A DNA stretch of 64,000 bases from Streptomyces regalis (GTDB lineage: Bacteria; Actinomycetota; Actinomycetes; Streptomycetales; Streptomycetaceae): positions 1 to 64,000 of the forward strand of contig NZ_LLZG01000165.1 in assembly GCF_001509475.1 (NCBI RefSeq). The letters are read 5' to 3'. Below the pieces are notes generated by a model, which ran no database searches, had not been told where the DNA came from, and was given only the letters and a program-made list of their open reading frames with translations. Position numbers and translations under genes: made by a program. Position 1 is the stretch's first letter; every line of letters starts with the position of its first letter. This document shows, piece after piece, positions 1 to 8,621 of this stretch.

Positions 1-98
1 GCCCGCCGCCCTCACAGCCCTCCAGGCTCGGGTTCGAGCTCAGACCAACAACCTCAACAGCATGATCAAGACGACGTGTTAATGATCTGCAAGCCCTT

Positions 99-970
99 AA
101 AGCGTGTTGCACAAGGCCGTGATCACGCAGCTTGAGCTGGGCTGTTGACGCATCCGATCATGCGGCGAGGGCGAGGTTGGGCATGCGGGCGATGGCCTGG
201 ACGGCGTGGTGGAGGCCGTCGCCGCGCTGTCGGCAGTCACGAAGGATCTTGTAGTTCTTCATCCGTCCGATCACGTGCTCCACGCGGGCACGGACCTTGC
301 GGTGCTCGGCATTGTCCTCTTCCTCGCCCTTCAGTAGCGGCCGTCCGGGCCGTTTGCGGTGCGGGACAACCAGGCCGGTGTTGAGGTAGGCGCCGTCGCC
401 GAGCACCGTCACTCCTTCGCAATGCCCGGCCAGGCCGGAGCGCCGCCACGCGTGCGCATCCGCGGTGGTACCCGGCACAGGGCGAGCTGCTGCGATCACC
501 AGCCGGGTGTCCGCGTCCACGATGACCTGCACGTTCGCCGAGAAGCGGTAGTTACGACTGGAGGCGCCCACGCGTCGGTCACGGACCGGGACCCGGGTGC
601 CGTCCACGATCCACAGCCGGTCCGCCGCCTCGGCCGGGCGGGAGACGGGCTCGAGCGCGAGCATCGGGCCCAGCCGCTGGATGACCCGGCACACCGTGGA
701 GGAGGAGATACCGAACAGCGTGCCGAGCTGCCGCATCGTCAGGTTCGTGCGGTAGTACACGGCCACCAGCAGCACACGCTCGGCCAGCGGCAGGGACCAC
801 GGCCGGCCCCGCAAAGTGCCGTTGCCACCTCTCTCCCACACCACCTTCAACAGACGCGCAAACTGCGTCACCTGCAGCCCCGCGAAGGTCTCCACCCACA
901 CCCGCTCAGCCCTTAACACCCCGGCCATACACAGGACATGCCCAGCTCAGAGCCTTGTGCAACACGCTTT
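99..970. mobile_element. IS5-family insertion sequence, complete
   Basis: A perfect 19-bp inverted repeat, AAAGCGTGTTGCACAAGGC, lies at 99-117 and inverted at 952-970, and encloses one transposase gene on the minus strand. The 872-bp size and the single DDE transposase fit the small IS5/IS427-type elements common in Streptomyces. I see no target duplication beside the repeats (left flank ends CCTT, right flank begins GGAC), so an old or rearranged insertion is possible. It sits upstream of the NACHT gene and may mark the edge of that module. Confidence 0.9.
158..928 (-). CDS. IS5-family transposase (DDE_Tnp_4 type)
   Basis: This 256-residue protein catalyses transposition of the surrounding insertion sequence. 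The N-terminal third holds a helix-turn-helix region (TMRQLGTLFGISSSTVCRVIQRL, about residues 65-88; typical of this family). The DDE catalytic part follows: WIVDGTRVPV carries the first Asp, VLGDGAYLN the second, and the KVRARVEHVIGRMKNYKIL region the Glu. Full-length compared with small IS5 relatives and without visible frameshifts, so it could be active. The gene fills nearly all the space between the two 19-bp inverted repeats. Family assignment is firm; activity is inference. Confidence 0.9.
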   Translation of the reverse strand: MAGVLRAERVWVETFAGLQVTQFARLLKVVWERGGNGTLRGRPWSLPLAERVLLVAVYYRTNLTMRQLGTLFGISSSTVCRVIQRLGPMLALEPVSRPAEAADRLWIVDGTRVPVRDRRVGASSRNYRFSANVQVIVDADTRLVIAAARPVPGTTADAHAWRRSGLAGHCEGVTVLGDGAYLNTGLVVPHRKRPGRPLLKGEEEDNAEHRKVRARVEHVIGRMKNYKILRDCRQRGDGLHHAVQAIARMPNLALAA

Positions 971-1219
971 GGACACGAGGGCGAGGATCGCGAGTGCCAC
1001 TATCCGGTTCGTCTTCTTCGGCTTCACGCCGAGCATCATGGCCCACGCTCCCGTACCTCAACCGCCGAACGCCGGGGCTCAGAGCGAAAGTTGAGCTTCA
1101 CCTCCGCGAGCGCCGAAACGCGCCTCCTCGCAACCGGATGTCCAGTCACAACAGTGCCCCCTCGCTGGTCCAGCCGTTGATCCGAGCAGAGACCGGATTA
1201 ACCGTGGGGTGGGGCTGGG

Positions 1220-3592
1220 ATGCGGTGGCGGTGGGTACTGACGTGGCTGCTGTGTGCCGCCTTGACCGTCGGCCTGATCATCGTGTGGAACGTGAGACCC
1301 AAGGACATCGGGGACGCCGCCTCGGTGGTGGCGGCCGTGATCGGCCTGTTCAGCGTGCTAACAGTGTGGGCATGGCGCCGCAGCCCGCGGCACGGCCGGT
1401 CGACGTCCGGACAAGTGGCGGAGGCCGCGCAGGTGCTCGCCCGGCAGGTCCGCCGGCAGTGGCAGGACGAGGCAGTGCTACGGCAGCTTTTCGATCCGGC
1501 GCCGCTTCCGGTTCTGTGGTCCGATTGCCCTCTGCCTGACGTCAGCGACCATCGACAGCTCATCGGTGCCCCGGTCACCTGCCGGGCCGACGCACCGCAG
1601 GAACTGGCAGCCGCCTTCCGCAGCCTGCCTCGGCGCCGCCTTGTCGTCCTGGGGCCAGCCGGATCGGGCAAAACCACCCTCGCGGTGCTGCTCACCCTCG
1701 CCCTGCTTGGCCAGCGTGACCCGGACGATCCGGTCCCGGTGCTGCTCTCGCTGGCCTCCTTCGACCCGTCCCGAGACAGTGTTCAGGCATGGCTGCGACG
1801 CCAGATCGCCGCCGACTACGCCGTACTGGCCGACATCGACACCTACGGGCCCAGCGCGATCGAGGACTTGCTTGCAGAAGGCAGAGTCCTGCCTGTGCTC
1901 GAAGCTCTCGACGAGCGCCCTGAGGCCGGCCGCGCCGCCGTGCTCACAGCTCTCAACGACACCCTCGATCCGCACACTCCCTTGGTGCTCACCTGCCGCA
2001 CTGCCAACTACACCACCGCCGTGACCGAGGCCGGCGTCCTGACTGGCGCGGCAGTCATCGCACCCTCACCCGTTCGCCCCGACGACGCCCTCACCTTGCT
2101 TCGCCTGGCTACCCCACCCGGGCCCCGCCAGACACGCTGGGACGCTCTGGCTGAGCACATGAACCAGAACCCAGACGGGACAGCTGCCCAGGCCCTGGCC
2201 AGCCCGCTCATGGTCGCACTCGCCCGGGCCGTGTACGCCGATGCTCCCGGCGACCCGACCGAACTCGCCGACACCGATCGCTTCCTCACCCTTGCCATGG
2301 TTGAGCACCACCTGCTCGACAGTCTCGTCCCGACCCTCTATGCCCGCGCCCACCGGCGAGACCCCTCCGGACGCCGCTGGAGCCCGCAGCAGGCCCACCG
2401 CTACCTGATCCACCTCGCCGCCGGCATGCAGCGCCAGGACACGTACAACCTGTCGTGGTGGCAACTTCACCGCTGGGTGCCGACCCTGGCCCATACCTGG
2501 TCCCGCCCCGCCGCCTGGACCACGCTCCTGATCGCCCTCACGCTGCTGGGCTACGAAGCGCACGGCGCCATTCCCGGGTTCCCCCCACGCGAGCGGGGGG
2601 TCATGGTCTGGTACATGCAGGGCATGACTGCCGCCCTGCCCTGCATGTGCTGGTTCGCGGCATGGGCCGCCGTCCGCCCCCGCCTTAGCACCCACCGGTT
2701 CTCGGGCGCAGTGCTGACTGCCCTGTGCGGCGGCGCCGCGTTCGCCGTTCCGGGCATGACATTCAACCCCGTGGATGTGGCGCCCGGCTGGTACGTCGTG
2801 GGGTGCGAAGCTGTCACCGGGTTCGCCTTCCTGCTGGTTCTCTACACCGCCGGGCTCCCTGTTCCGCCCTCCATGCCGAGCCGGGGCTCGATCACCCTGT
2901 GGCGCTGGCATCACCGGCTACCGCGCGCGGTAGCCATATTCTGTGGAACCACCGTCCTCACCGCAGCCGCTCTCTACATCTACGCCCTGGTCGTGAGGCC
3001 GATGCCCGGAGCGTCCAAAGTCCACTCGTCCCAGAGAACAGAGCTGCCCTGGGCATACGGCCTGACTCTCGGCGCCGTCGTCGGCGTGGTGCAGATCCTG
3101 TTCTACTGGCTGCGTGGCACGACGACCGCCCACGATCTCACAGCCCCGGCATCCGCCGTGCGGGCCGACCGACTCGTCACTCTCGTCTGCGGTGGTGCCG
3201 GAGTTCTCCTTGTCGCTCTCCCCTACGGCATCCTCGCCGCCCTCGGAAACGTCACCCCCCAAGGACAGGTGACCGGCGACGTGGTCCGGGAACTGGCGGC
3301 CATGCTCCTGGGCGTGGGGCCGACCGGGCTGGTGCTCGCCCTGGCCGCGTGCTCGTGGCCGCATTACACCGCCGCACGTCTGTCGTTGGCTGCCCGGGGT
3401 CGACTTCCGTGGCGGCTGCAGGCGTTCCTCGCCGACGCGCACCGCCTGGGCATCCTGCGACAGGTCGGGCCCGTCTACCAGTTCCGTCACGCCCGCCTTC
3501 AGCAGCGCCTCGCCGCTCAGACCCGAATTCCGGGGCCTCGCCCTGCGACAGCGCGACCCGGGTCCCCCTCATCCGAGCCCACGTCGTCCTGA
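1220..3592 (+). CDS. NACHT-family STAND NTPase with multiple transmembrane segments
   Basis: A 790-residue membrane protein. Two N-terminal hydrophobic stretches (about 5-24 and 33-52) are followed by a cytoplasmic NTPase: Walker A GPAGSGKTT at 145-153, a Walker B-like LPVLEALDE near 225-232 (where the usual NACHT DG is EA) and a sensor LVLTCR at 255-260. From about residue 430 onward there are further hydrophobic segments (for example TLLIALTLLGYE, LVTLVCGGAGVLLVAL, ELAAMLLGVGPTGLVLAL), so the C-terminal half is membrane embedded. There is no recognisable N-terminal nuclease and no WD40, TPR or LRR sensor. Bacterial NACHT proteins include antiphage NLR-like proteins; whether this membrane subtype defends against phage is inference. 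It stands alone, downstream of the IS element, and is followed by a strong hairpin at 3809-3844. Confidence 0.8.
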   Translation: MRWRWVLTWLLCAALTVGLIIVWNVRPKDIGDAASVVAAVIGLFSVLTVWAWRRSPRHGRSTSGQVAEAAQVLARQVRRQWQDEAVLRQLFDPAPLPVLWSDCPLPDVSDHRQLIGAPVTCRADAPQELAAAFRSLPRRRLVVLGPAGSGKTTLAVLLTLALLGQRDPDDPVPVLLSLASFDPSRDSVQAWLRRQIAADYAVLADIDTYGPSAIEDLLAEGRVLPVLEALDERPEAGRAAVLTALNDTLDPHTPLVLTCRTANYTTAVTEAGVLTGAAVIAPSPVRPDDALTLLRLATPPGPRQTRWDALAEHMNQNPDGTAAQALASPLMVALARAVYADAPGDPTELADTDRFLTLAMVEHHLLDSLVPTLYARAHRRDPSGRRWSPQQAHRYLIHLAAGMQRQDTYNLSWWQLHRWVPTLAHTWSRPAAWTTLLIALTLLGYEAHGAIPGFPPRERGVMVWYMQGMTAALPCMCWFAAWAAVRPRLSTHRFSGAVLTALCGGAAFAVPGMTFNPVDVAPGWYVVGCEAVTGFAFLLVLYTAGLPVPPSMPSRGSITLWRWHHRLPRAVAIFCGTTVLTAAALYIYALVVRPMPGASKVHSSQRTELPWAYGLTLGAVVGVVQILFYWLRGTTTAHDLTAPASAVRADRLVTLVCGGAGVLLVALPYGILAALGNVTPQGQVTGDVVRELAAMLLGVGPTGLVLALAACSWPHYTAARLSLAARGRLPWRLQAFLADAHRLGILRQVGPVYQFRHARLQQRLAAQTRIPGPRPATARPGSPSSEPTSS

Positions 3593-3808
3593 GCACTTCA
3601 GACCACGGGTTCGAGGGAGCGGCTTCCCTGCCAAGGGCCTTGTGCATGAGCTGCACTCGCGACCGGGCAACCGCAGCGATCCTGGCGGTGCAGCACCTCC
3701 TTCCGGTCTGGGCGCTCCCACCGCAGCGGGGCGCCCGGGCCCCTTCATCTCCCGCGGACACACTGCGTGCAAATACCCGGCCCGAACCCCCAACACGCCC
3801 TGACGAAA

Positions 3809-3844
3809 CAGCATGCGGAGCCGCGTGACGGGCTCCGCATGCTG
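3809..3844. terminator. Strong hairpin, likely terminator
   Basis: A perfect 14-bp stem, CAGCATGCGGAGCC pairing with GGCTCCGCATGCTG, with an 8-nt loop. No T tract follows, as is usual for Streptomyces terminators. It lies about 215 bp downstream of the NACHT gene. Between 3593 and 3808 I see no gene or repeat. Confidence 0.6.
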
Positions 3845-3930
3845 TCAGTCCAGAACCGGCACCAACTGCGGCAGATGCCCTTTGGGCACAACCAGAGCCC
3901 GATGCTGTTCCTCGACTTTGAAAGCGATAA

Positions 3931-4204
3931 GCGAATCTCCGCAGGTCACCGGCCTACATCAAGACCAGCCCTTGATTGCGGCTCCCGCCCAGGACCCGGA
4001 CCCGCGGCCAAGCGTCATCGGCCTACCGCTTCAGCTGGATGACCGTCTGGATCACCAGCTGCCCGCCCCCGACCGGCGACTTCCCCCGTTCCCATGTTCT
4101 GGGTCCCCCGCCGAGGGTTTAAACCTGCGCAGCGCCCGTCCGACCGGCGCCGATCCGGCTTCCCATGTTTTGCTGCTCCCGCCGGGGACTCGAACCTGCG
4201 GCCA
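3931..4204. repeat. tRNA-like repeat block, copy R1
   Basis: This non-coding block is repeated, diverged, at 12511-12697 and 16541-16832. On the minus strand it contains T-arm-like sequences: plus-strand GGACTCGAACC at 4186-4196 and degenerate versions at about 3991 and 4113. Words such as CCTACCGCTTCA, GGATCACCAGC, CCCCCGACCGGCG and CATGTTCTGGGTCCCCCGCC recur between copies. No copy folds into a complete tRNA, because the anticodon arm is too short and the acceptor stems do not pair. Probably tRNA 3'-end remnants; alternatively a mobile-element end sequence. From 4205 to about 4380 nothing is recognisable. Confidence 0.6.
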
Positions 4205-4470
4205 ACCGCGCCACCACCCCACGCCCGGCGCCCCGCACACGGCCACCACAGGCGGCGACAGCGCCGCTGGCACGCCCCCGCCCCTGTCATGCGAGCCCCG
4301 AAATCCTCGCCCCACACCGGCACGACGCCACCCCGCCGCACATCCCGGCTCGCTGACTCTCCGTTCAGCCCACTCCAGCCAGAATCCAGCCGCCGTACAG
4401 AGAACGACGGATGACGACAGGTCACGAGCCGTCAGTTCATCCAGCCAACATCCAGCCGCGGGTACACCAA

Positions 4471-4500
4471 CGGGGCCGACCCAGAATCGGGTCGGCCCCG
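4471..4500. terminator. Hairpin downstream of a ychF-end copy
   Basis: The stem CGGGGCCGACCC (4471-4482) pairs with GGGTCGGCCCCG (4489-4500), with a 6-nt loop. The equivalent hairpin beside the other copy is at 17086-17115 with compensating base differences, which suggests the structure is maintained. Read on the minus strand it follows the ychF-type stop codon by about 45 bp, so it may terminate ychF transcription after integration. Confidence 0.6.
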
Positions 4501-4542
4501 CCTGACCTGCATATTTGCCTAGTTCGCCAGGTCCATGCTAAA

Positions 4543-4568
4543 GCGTGGCCTATACATTGAAGCGGAAC
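4543..4568 (-). other. ychF 3'-end copy 4 (att-like core, FRFNV stop)
   Basis: This 26-bp sequence is identical to 17157-17182. On the minus strand it reads TTC CGC TTC AAT GTA TAG, the canonical FRFNV C-terminus of YchF. The flank on the ychF side (from 4569) is unrelated to ychF and leads into the integrase remnant, as expected for an element-derived att arm. Interpreted as an attachment-site core left by integration into the 3' end of ychF. Inferred from sequence only. Confidence 0.7.
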
Positions 4569-4664
4569 ATCGTTGCCAGGGTTTTGACCTGCGAAAACGC
4601 CGGAGAATCGGGGTGGATCCAGCCAGGATCCAGCCGCCGGAATCGGCGGGTCCGCGACCCCGTT

Positions 4665-4905
4665 TCACGCTGGATCCGTGGGGTTGGCGGGGGTCCGCAC
4701 AGCGCCGGGGCGCATGGCCGGAGGGGTGTCCGGCCGCAGGGCGTTCTGCATGATCATTAGGCAGCGGTCCCATGAAGCGGGGATGAGGTGGCCGTACACG
4801 TCGACGGTGGTCTTGATCGAGCGGTGCCCGAGCCAGCGGGATACCTCGTGGATCGGGATGCCGTGGGCCAGGGCGGTGGAGGCGAAGAAGTGCCGTAGGC
4901 CGTGG
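4665..4905 (-). pseudogene. Tyrosine recombinase (integrase) C-terminal remnant
   Basis: The minus strand encodes the C-terminal catalytic part of a phage/AICE-type tyrosine integrase: HGLRHFFAS supplies the HxLR box, WLGHRSI the second conserved His, and VYGHLIP the nucleophilic Tyr, followed by a short tail. Everything upstream is missing; at about 4905 the sequence changes to the 5' side of the pPIWI_RE gene on the other strand. The stop codon lies about 100 bp from the att-like copy at 4543-4568, the normal place for an integrase beside its own att site. It therefore identifies that copy as an integration product and explains why the module is now immobile. Confidence 0.8.
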
Positions 4906-4909
4906 GGGG

Positions 4910-7084
4910 GTGTACTTCGGGCTGCCGTCTGGTTTGACAAGAACCGTCAAGAAGTACGGCGTCTCGGCCTGGCGGCGGGTGGCAACCGAGCACGGCGCCG
5001 AACTCATCTCCTGGCCACCTCGCGGGTGCCTCAGCGTCAACGGAACGGAATACCTCTGGTCGTACACGCTCCGCCTGACCCTCCAGAACCACGCGCTCTC
5101 CCCCGAGCAGGACGCACTGATCCATACCCGCGTGGGCACACGCCGCTGGGCCCGCTCAAACGCCTGGGACGGACAACGCGGCATCAGTGCCTACCTGTTC
5201 ACTCCCTCCCCCTGGGCCAACAACGCGAGCCCGTTCGGCCGCGCGCAGATGAAGTGGCAGCCCGGCCCCAAGGGGAAGCGGGAAGGGAAGATGGTCTGGG
5301 ACGACGTCCTCGCCGCCACCATGGCTCGGTTCACCTCGCACGCATTCCTCCCGTCCGCTCCCGACCTCGCGGCGAACCCCGGCGAATTCCTCAAGCCCGA
5401 CGGTTCAGTACGGCTGGCCGGCGTGGTCTTCCGTGACGGCCTCGGGGAACACTCCCACCACATCGTGGGCACCGGGGCATCGGCCCGCGACCGCTGGCAG
5501 ATCTTCCGGCAGCTCGCCTCCGGACTCAAGGACATCGCCGCGCCCGACCACGCCCTTCAGCGCACCCCCGTCCCAGTCCGACCCCGGCCCGCCGCCAACG
5601 ACCTGCTGCTGATCGACCAAGAGGCTCTCGCCCGTGCCGCCGGGCCCCGCATCATCGTCGACGTCCTGTACGACACGCGTGTCATGCTCGTTGAACTGCT
5701 CACCGCACTCCACAAGGCCCTGGGCCAGCAGGCTCCCGCCCTCCCCGCGGACGGCACGGTGCCAGGTGAGTACGTCGTCCGCACCGCTCACCTGGCGACC
5801 GTCATCCGCCCCCGTCCCGTGGCGGAGATCGCGGCCCCTCTTCAAGTCGACCACAGCATCAAGCGCCGCAAGGACCGGGCCCTCAAGGCGACTTCACCCC
5901 GTCGTGCACTCACGCTGCAACGTCTGCACGATCCGGACATCGCAGGCCTGCCGCGCTTCGCCCTGGTCGAGATGGCCGGGCCGAAAGCGTTCCAGAGCGC
6001 GGAGCACGACCCCAAGGAGGCCGTGAAGTCCGCAGCCGCCTCCCTGGGCGTGTTGACACAGAACGTCACCCCGCCCCTTCCGACCGGCACCCTCCCCGGC
6101 ACCGAGACCAAGGCGACACGCACCCAGCGCGTCAACAAGGCAGTCCTCGACCTCCTGACCCGCCAGACCGGCCTGCTCGGCCATCCGGACTCCCCAGGCA
6201 CCCCGGCATCACCGCTCACCGACGTCACGACCGTCGGCCTCTGGGTCGTACGCCGCACCAAAGCACACAAGGCGACGCTCCCCCTGGCCATCGCCCACAC
6301 GCCCGACGAGCCATTCGCCCGCATCCGCCTACCCCACACAAGCTCATGGGTCCCCTTCGGCCAAGGACTGCTCACACTGGCCGACTACGACATCGAACGC
6401 AGACTGACTGACGAACAAGTCTGCAACTTCTTCGGCGAGGTCGTCGAAGAGATCACCGACGGCTCCGACATCGCGCTGCTCACACTCGCCCAGAACATCC
6501 GCTCCGCTTGCTCGGGCCTCAACAACGCGCTGCTCCAACCCGACACCCTCGCCTTCGATCCCAGGCAGCCACTCCCCGAACACCGACTCAAGGGACTGCG
6601 CCACCTACGATTGCGCACCGACCTCCGCGACGAGACCAGCCAGCACTACAGCCACCGAGGAGAAGACGAGGCCGGAGAGGTCGGCGTCGGCTCCCACTTC
6701 TGGCGCGACCCCCGACGCCCCCGTCACTACTTCAGCACCGCGAGAAAGCCCGCCACCGCCGCCGGCGGCTCACCCCGAGGCTCCCGCATCGAGGCCCACT
6801 GGGCCTGCACCGGCAGAGACAAGGACAAGAACAAGACCTACGGCATGAAACACGAAACCCGCCAGGACGTGTGGAACCCGCAGCTCTTGGAGATCGCCGT
6901 CGCCCGCCATGCTCCCGACGACGACCCGGCCGCCTGGGCAGCACTCGCCCATCAACAGCGTTACGAAGCAACACACTTCTCCGACCCCCTGGTCCTCCCC
7001 GCAGTCCTCCACCTCGGATACACGGTGAGCAAGCACATCCTGCCCACCCATCTCGTCGAGCCCGTCACCGAACACGACGGCTAG
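4910..7084 (+). CDS. pPIWI_RE-type prokaryotic Argonaute-like protein, 5'-truncated
   Basis: A 724-residue protein resembling the pPIWI_RE family, RNase H-fold PIWI proteins proposed to use nucleic-acid guides in defence. The N-terminal part (YTLRLTLQN...TRVGTRRWAR, about residues 50-80) matches the family's N-terminal module. The C-terminal third has the PIWI-like order: VGLWVVRR, LLTLAQNIRSACSGLNNALL, GSHFWRDPRRPRHYFS, KHETRQDVWNPQLLEI and ALAHQQRYEATHF; the last two probably hold the conserved Glu and Arg that name the family. It is shorter than typical members, and its start abuts an integrase remnant on the opposite strand at about 4905, so the original N-terminus was probably lost by recombination. 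The REase and DinG-type helicase partners of the classical cassette are absent. The next gene starts 4 nt after the stop. Family call from memory of motifs. Confidence 0.65.
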   Translation: MYFGLPSGLTRTVKKYGVSAWRRVATEHGAELISWPPRGCLSVNGTEYLWSYTLRLTLQNHALSPEQDALIHTRVGTRRWARSNAWDGQRGISAYLFTPSPWANNASPFGRAQMKWQPGPKGKREGKMVWDDVLAATMARFTSHAFLPSAPDLAANPGEFLKPDGSVRLAGVVFRDGLGEHSHHIVGTGASARDRWQIFRQLASGLKDIAAPDHALQRTPVPVRPRPAANDLLLIDQEALARAAGPRIIVDVLYDTRVMLVELLTALHKALGQQAPALPADGTVPGEYVVRTAHLATVIRPRPVAEIAAPLQVDHSIKRRKDRALKATSPRRALTLQRLHDPDIAGLPRFALVEMAGPKAFQSAEHDPKEAVKSAAASLGVLTQNVTPPLPTGTLPGTETKATRTQRVNKAVLDLLTRQTGLLGHPDSPGTPASPLTDVTTVGLWVVRRTKAHKATLPLAIAHTPDEPFARIRLPHTSSWVPFGQGLLTLADYDIERRLTDEQVCNFFGEVVEEITDGSDIALLTLAQNIRSACSGLNNALLQPDTLAFDPRQPLPEHRLKGLRHLRLRTDLRDETSQHYSHRGEDEAGEVGVGSHFWRDPRRPRHYFSTARKPATAAGGSPRGSRIEAHWACTGRDKDKNKTYGMKHETRQDVWNPQLLEIAVARHAPDDDPAAWAALAHQQRYEATHFSDPLVLPAVLHLGYTVSKHILPTHLVEPVTEHDG

Positions 7085-7088
7085 CGCC

Positions 7089-7724
7089 ATGGCGCCATCG
7101 TCCCCCGCCCCGCGCGACGCCCACAGCCAGTGGGCGTCGCTCAACCCACGTCAACAGCGCTACCTCATGGTCCTGTACGCACTCGACCATCAAGCCGAGC
7201 AAGAACAGCAAAACCGCTGGCACCAGAACCTTCCCCGCGAACCGGCGGAAACCTGGAGATGGATCCCGTACGCCACCAGATCCCCACTGGCCAACCCCAC
7301 TCCGGCTCAACAACTTCTCGAAGCCGACGGCCTGCGCGACCCAGGCGCCGGCGCAACACTCGCCGCCCTGGCACGCCGAGGCCTCATCCTCCTCCGAGAC
7401 ATCGACATCGGCTCGACCGAGGGCCAAAGCCTCCAGACACAAATCCGACTCACCAAACTGGGACGCGCCACCGCCCGAACCGCCCAGCCCGCCCCACCCA
7501 CCCCGAGCGCACAACCCCTTCCCGAATGGCTCATGGAAGCCCTCGCCACCGTCGCCCGCGCAGGGCCCGACGGCCTGCCGAAGTACGAGATCTCACGCGC
7601 AGCCGCACACCGACTCGGCCCACGCGGACTCCACCTCATCGAGGAACGCCAAGCGTGGTCCTACCAGCTCACCGTGGCAGGAACCGCCCTACTGAAGAAC
7701 TCGCCCCCGAGTCCCCAACCATGA
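7089..7724 (+). CDS. Hypothetical winged-helix-like partner of pPIWI_RE
   Basis: A 211-residue soluble protein starting 4 nt after the pPIWI_RE stop, so the two are almost certainly cotranscribed. It begins LNPRQQRYLMVLYALDHQAEQEQQ, a helical segment followed by a Trp-rich WRWIPY stretch, then GAGATLAALARRGLILLRD and IRLTKLGRATAR, which look like the recognition helix and beta wing of a winged-helix domain. A second similar segment ends the protein (GLPKYEISRAAAHRLG...AWSYQLTVAGTALL). I do not recognise a named family. A nucleic-acid-binding accessory role beside the PIWI protein is inferred from position and predicted fold only. Confidence 0.6.
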   Translation: MAPSSPAPRDAHSQWASLNPRQQRYLMVLYALDHQAEQEQQNRWHQNLPREPAETWRWIPYATRSPLANPTPAQQLLEADGLRDPGAGATLAALARRGLILLRDIDIGSTEGQSLQTQIRLTKLGRATARTAQPAPPTPSAQPLPEWLMEALATVARAGPDGLPKYEISRAAAHRLGPRGLHLIEERQAWSYQLTVAGTALLKNSPPSPQP

Positions 7725-7900
7725 CGCCGGCGACACACTCCGGGCCACCAGACCGTCCGCACCGGCGGCAAACGCAACGAGATCCCGCCTGTGTCGGCGA
7801 CGCGCGAATCAAGCGCCGCTAATGGTCCACTTTTCAGGTTCTGGACCACTTTCAATGCCGGAGCCACGGAGGGTCACCACAACCGCGATCACGAACGGCC

Positions 7901-8465
7901 TCACGCCGCGAGGAGGACCCGCTTGCGGAGCAGGTCGAAGTTGGTGCGGCCGAACATCTGCCGTTTGATCATCTTGATTCTGTTGTTGTGGCCCCTCGAC
8001 GGCACCGGAGCTGTAGCGGAGGCTGAGCCCGGCGACGACCGCGTCGAGGTCCTGGCCGAGGCCGGTGACGAAGCCGTGCAGGGCAGGCGGTTGTCTGCCC
8101 TGACACGCTCGATCCAGCTGCCGACCTTGACGGTTGTTCATCAACTCAGCGAAAGAGCAGTCGTGTTGGACACTCCGGTCGAGTTCCAGGCAGCGGGCGA
8201 GGATCGACATCAGCCGCTAAGTCTGATCCTCGTCGAGGCGGTCGGGGTGGCGCGTGAGCCAGCCGGTCACGTCCCGCACGGACGAACTCGCACGGGGCGG
8301 ATTGTCGTGGGCAAAGGCTTCGCGGAGCTGGTGCATGTACCTGCGCACGACGCCCTTCGCCGCCTGAGTAGCCGCGCTCACGGATCTCCAGGAACCGGCG
8401 GCGGGCCGCGGTGCAGCCCTCCGCCCATCGCCAGTACAGGTACTTCCCCGCCGGAGAGCTGCACC
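7901..8465 (-). pseudogene. ISL3-family transposase remnant
   Basis: On the minus strand, in several frames, one can read an ISL3 transposase C-terminal half: KYLYWRWAEGCTAARRRFLEIRERGYSGG, then RRYMHQLREAFAHDNPPR, GWLTRHPDRLDEDQ and the typical end HNNRIKMIKRQMFGRTNFDLLRKRVLLAA. At least three frameshifts break it, so it is dead. A GGTTCTGGACCACTTT motif at 7835 recurs as GGTTCTGGATCACTTTT at 12283, on the far side of the NB-ARC/WD40 gene; these may be old IS ends. The rest of 7725-8621 shows no intact gene. Confidence 0.75.
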
Positions 8466-8621
8466 CGTTCGCGATGGCCGAACTTAAGATGCGAGGCCGA
8501 TCCTCCGAAGCAGTCCAGCAGCGGAACTGCACCCAACGATCAGTACGGCGATAAGGTGCGATGTCGGCATGGTCGACTGAGGGGACGGACGTCCTGATGC
8601 GAAGGGACGAGGGGAACGGTC

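Larger units (their letters stand above)
4380..4568. repeat. Long direct repeat (ychF-end flank), partner at about 16985-17182
   Basis: About 185 bp align with roughly four-fifths identity to 16985-17182, in the same orientation. Shared words in order are GAACGACGGATGACGACAGGT, CATCCAGCCA, a GC-rich hairpin, TTCGCC and the exact 26-bp ychF-end core. Read on the minus strand the order is ychF stop codon, then hairpin, as expected for the 3' end and terminator of a gene. The two copies bracket the 12.6-kb module with the DNase, NB-ARC/WD40 and pPIWI_RE genes. Confidence 0.75.

Noticed and set aside
1478..2914. Minus-strand frames inside the NACHT gene
   Set aside because: No ribosome-binding sites, no domain similarity, low-complexity composition; shadows of the NACHT frame.
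1220..3592. Avs-type antiviral STAND protein
   Set aside because: Avs proteins have a C-terminal TPR sensor and an N-terminal nuclease or protease; neither is present here.
99..3592. IS element and NACHT gene as one composite transposon
   Set aside because: Only one IS copy is in the window and no inverted repeat matching 99-117 is seen beyond the NACHT gene.
4519..5184. Full-length integrase gene on the minus strand
   Set aside because: Only the C-terminal HxLR...GH...Y part is real; the upstream part of the frame is antisense to the pPIWI_RE gene.
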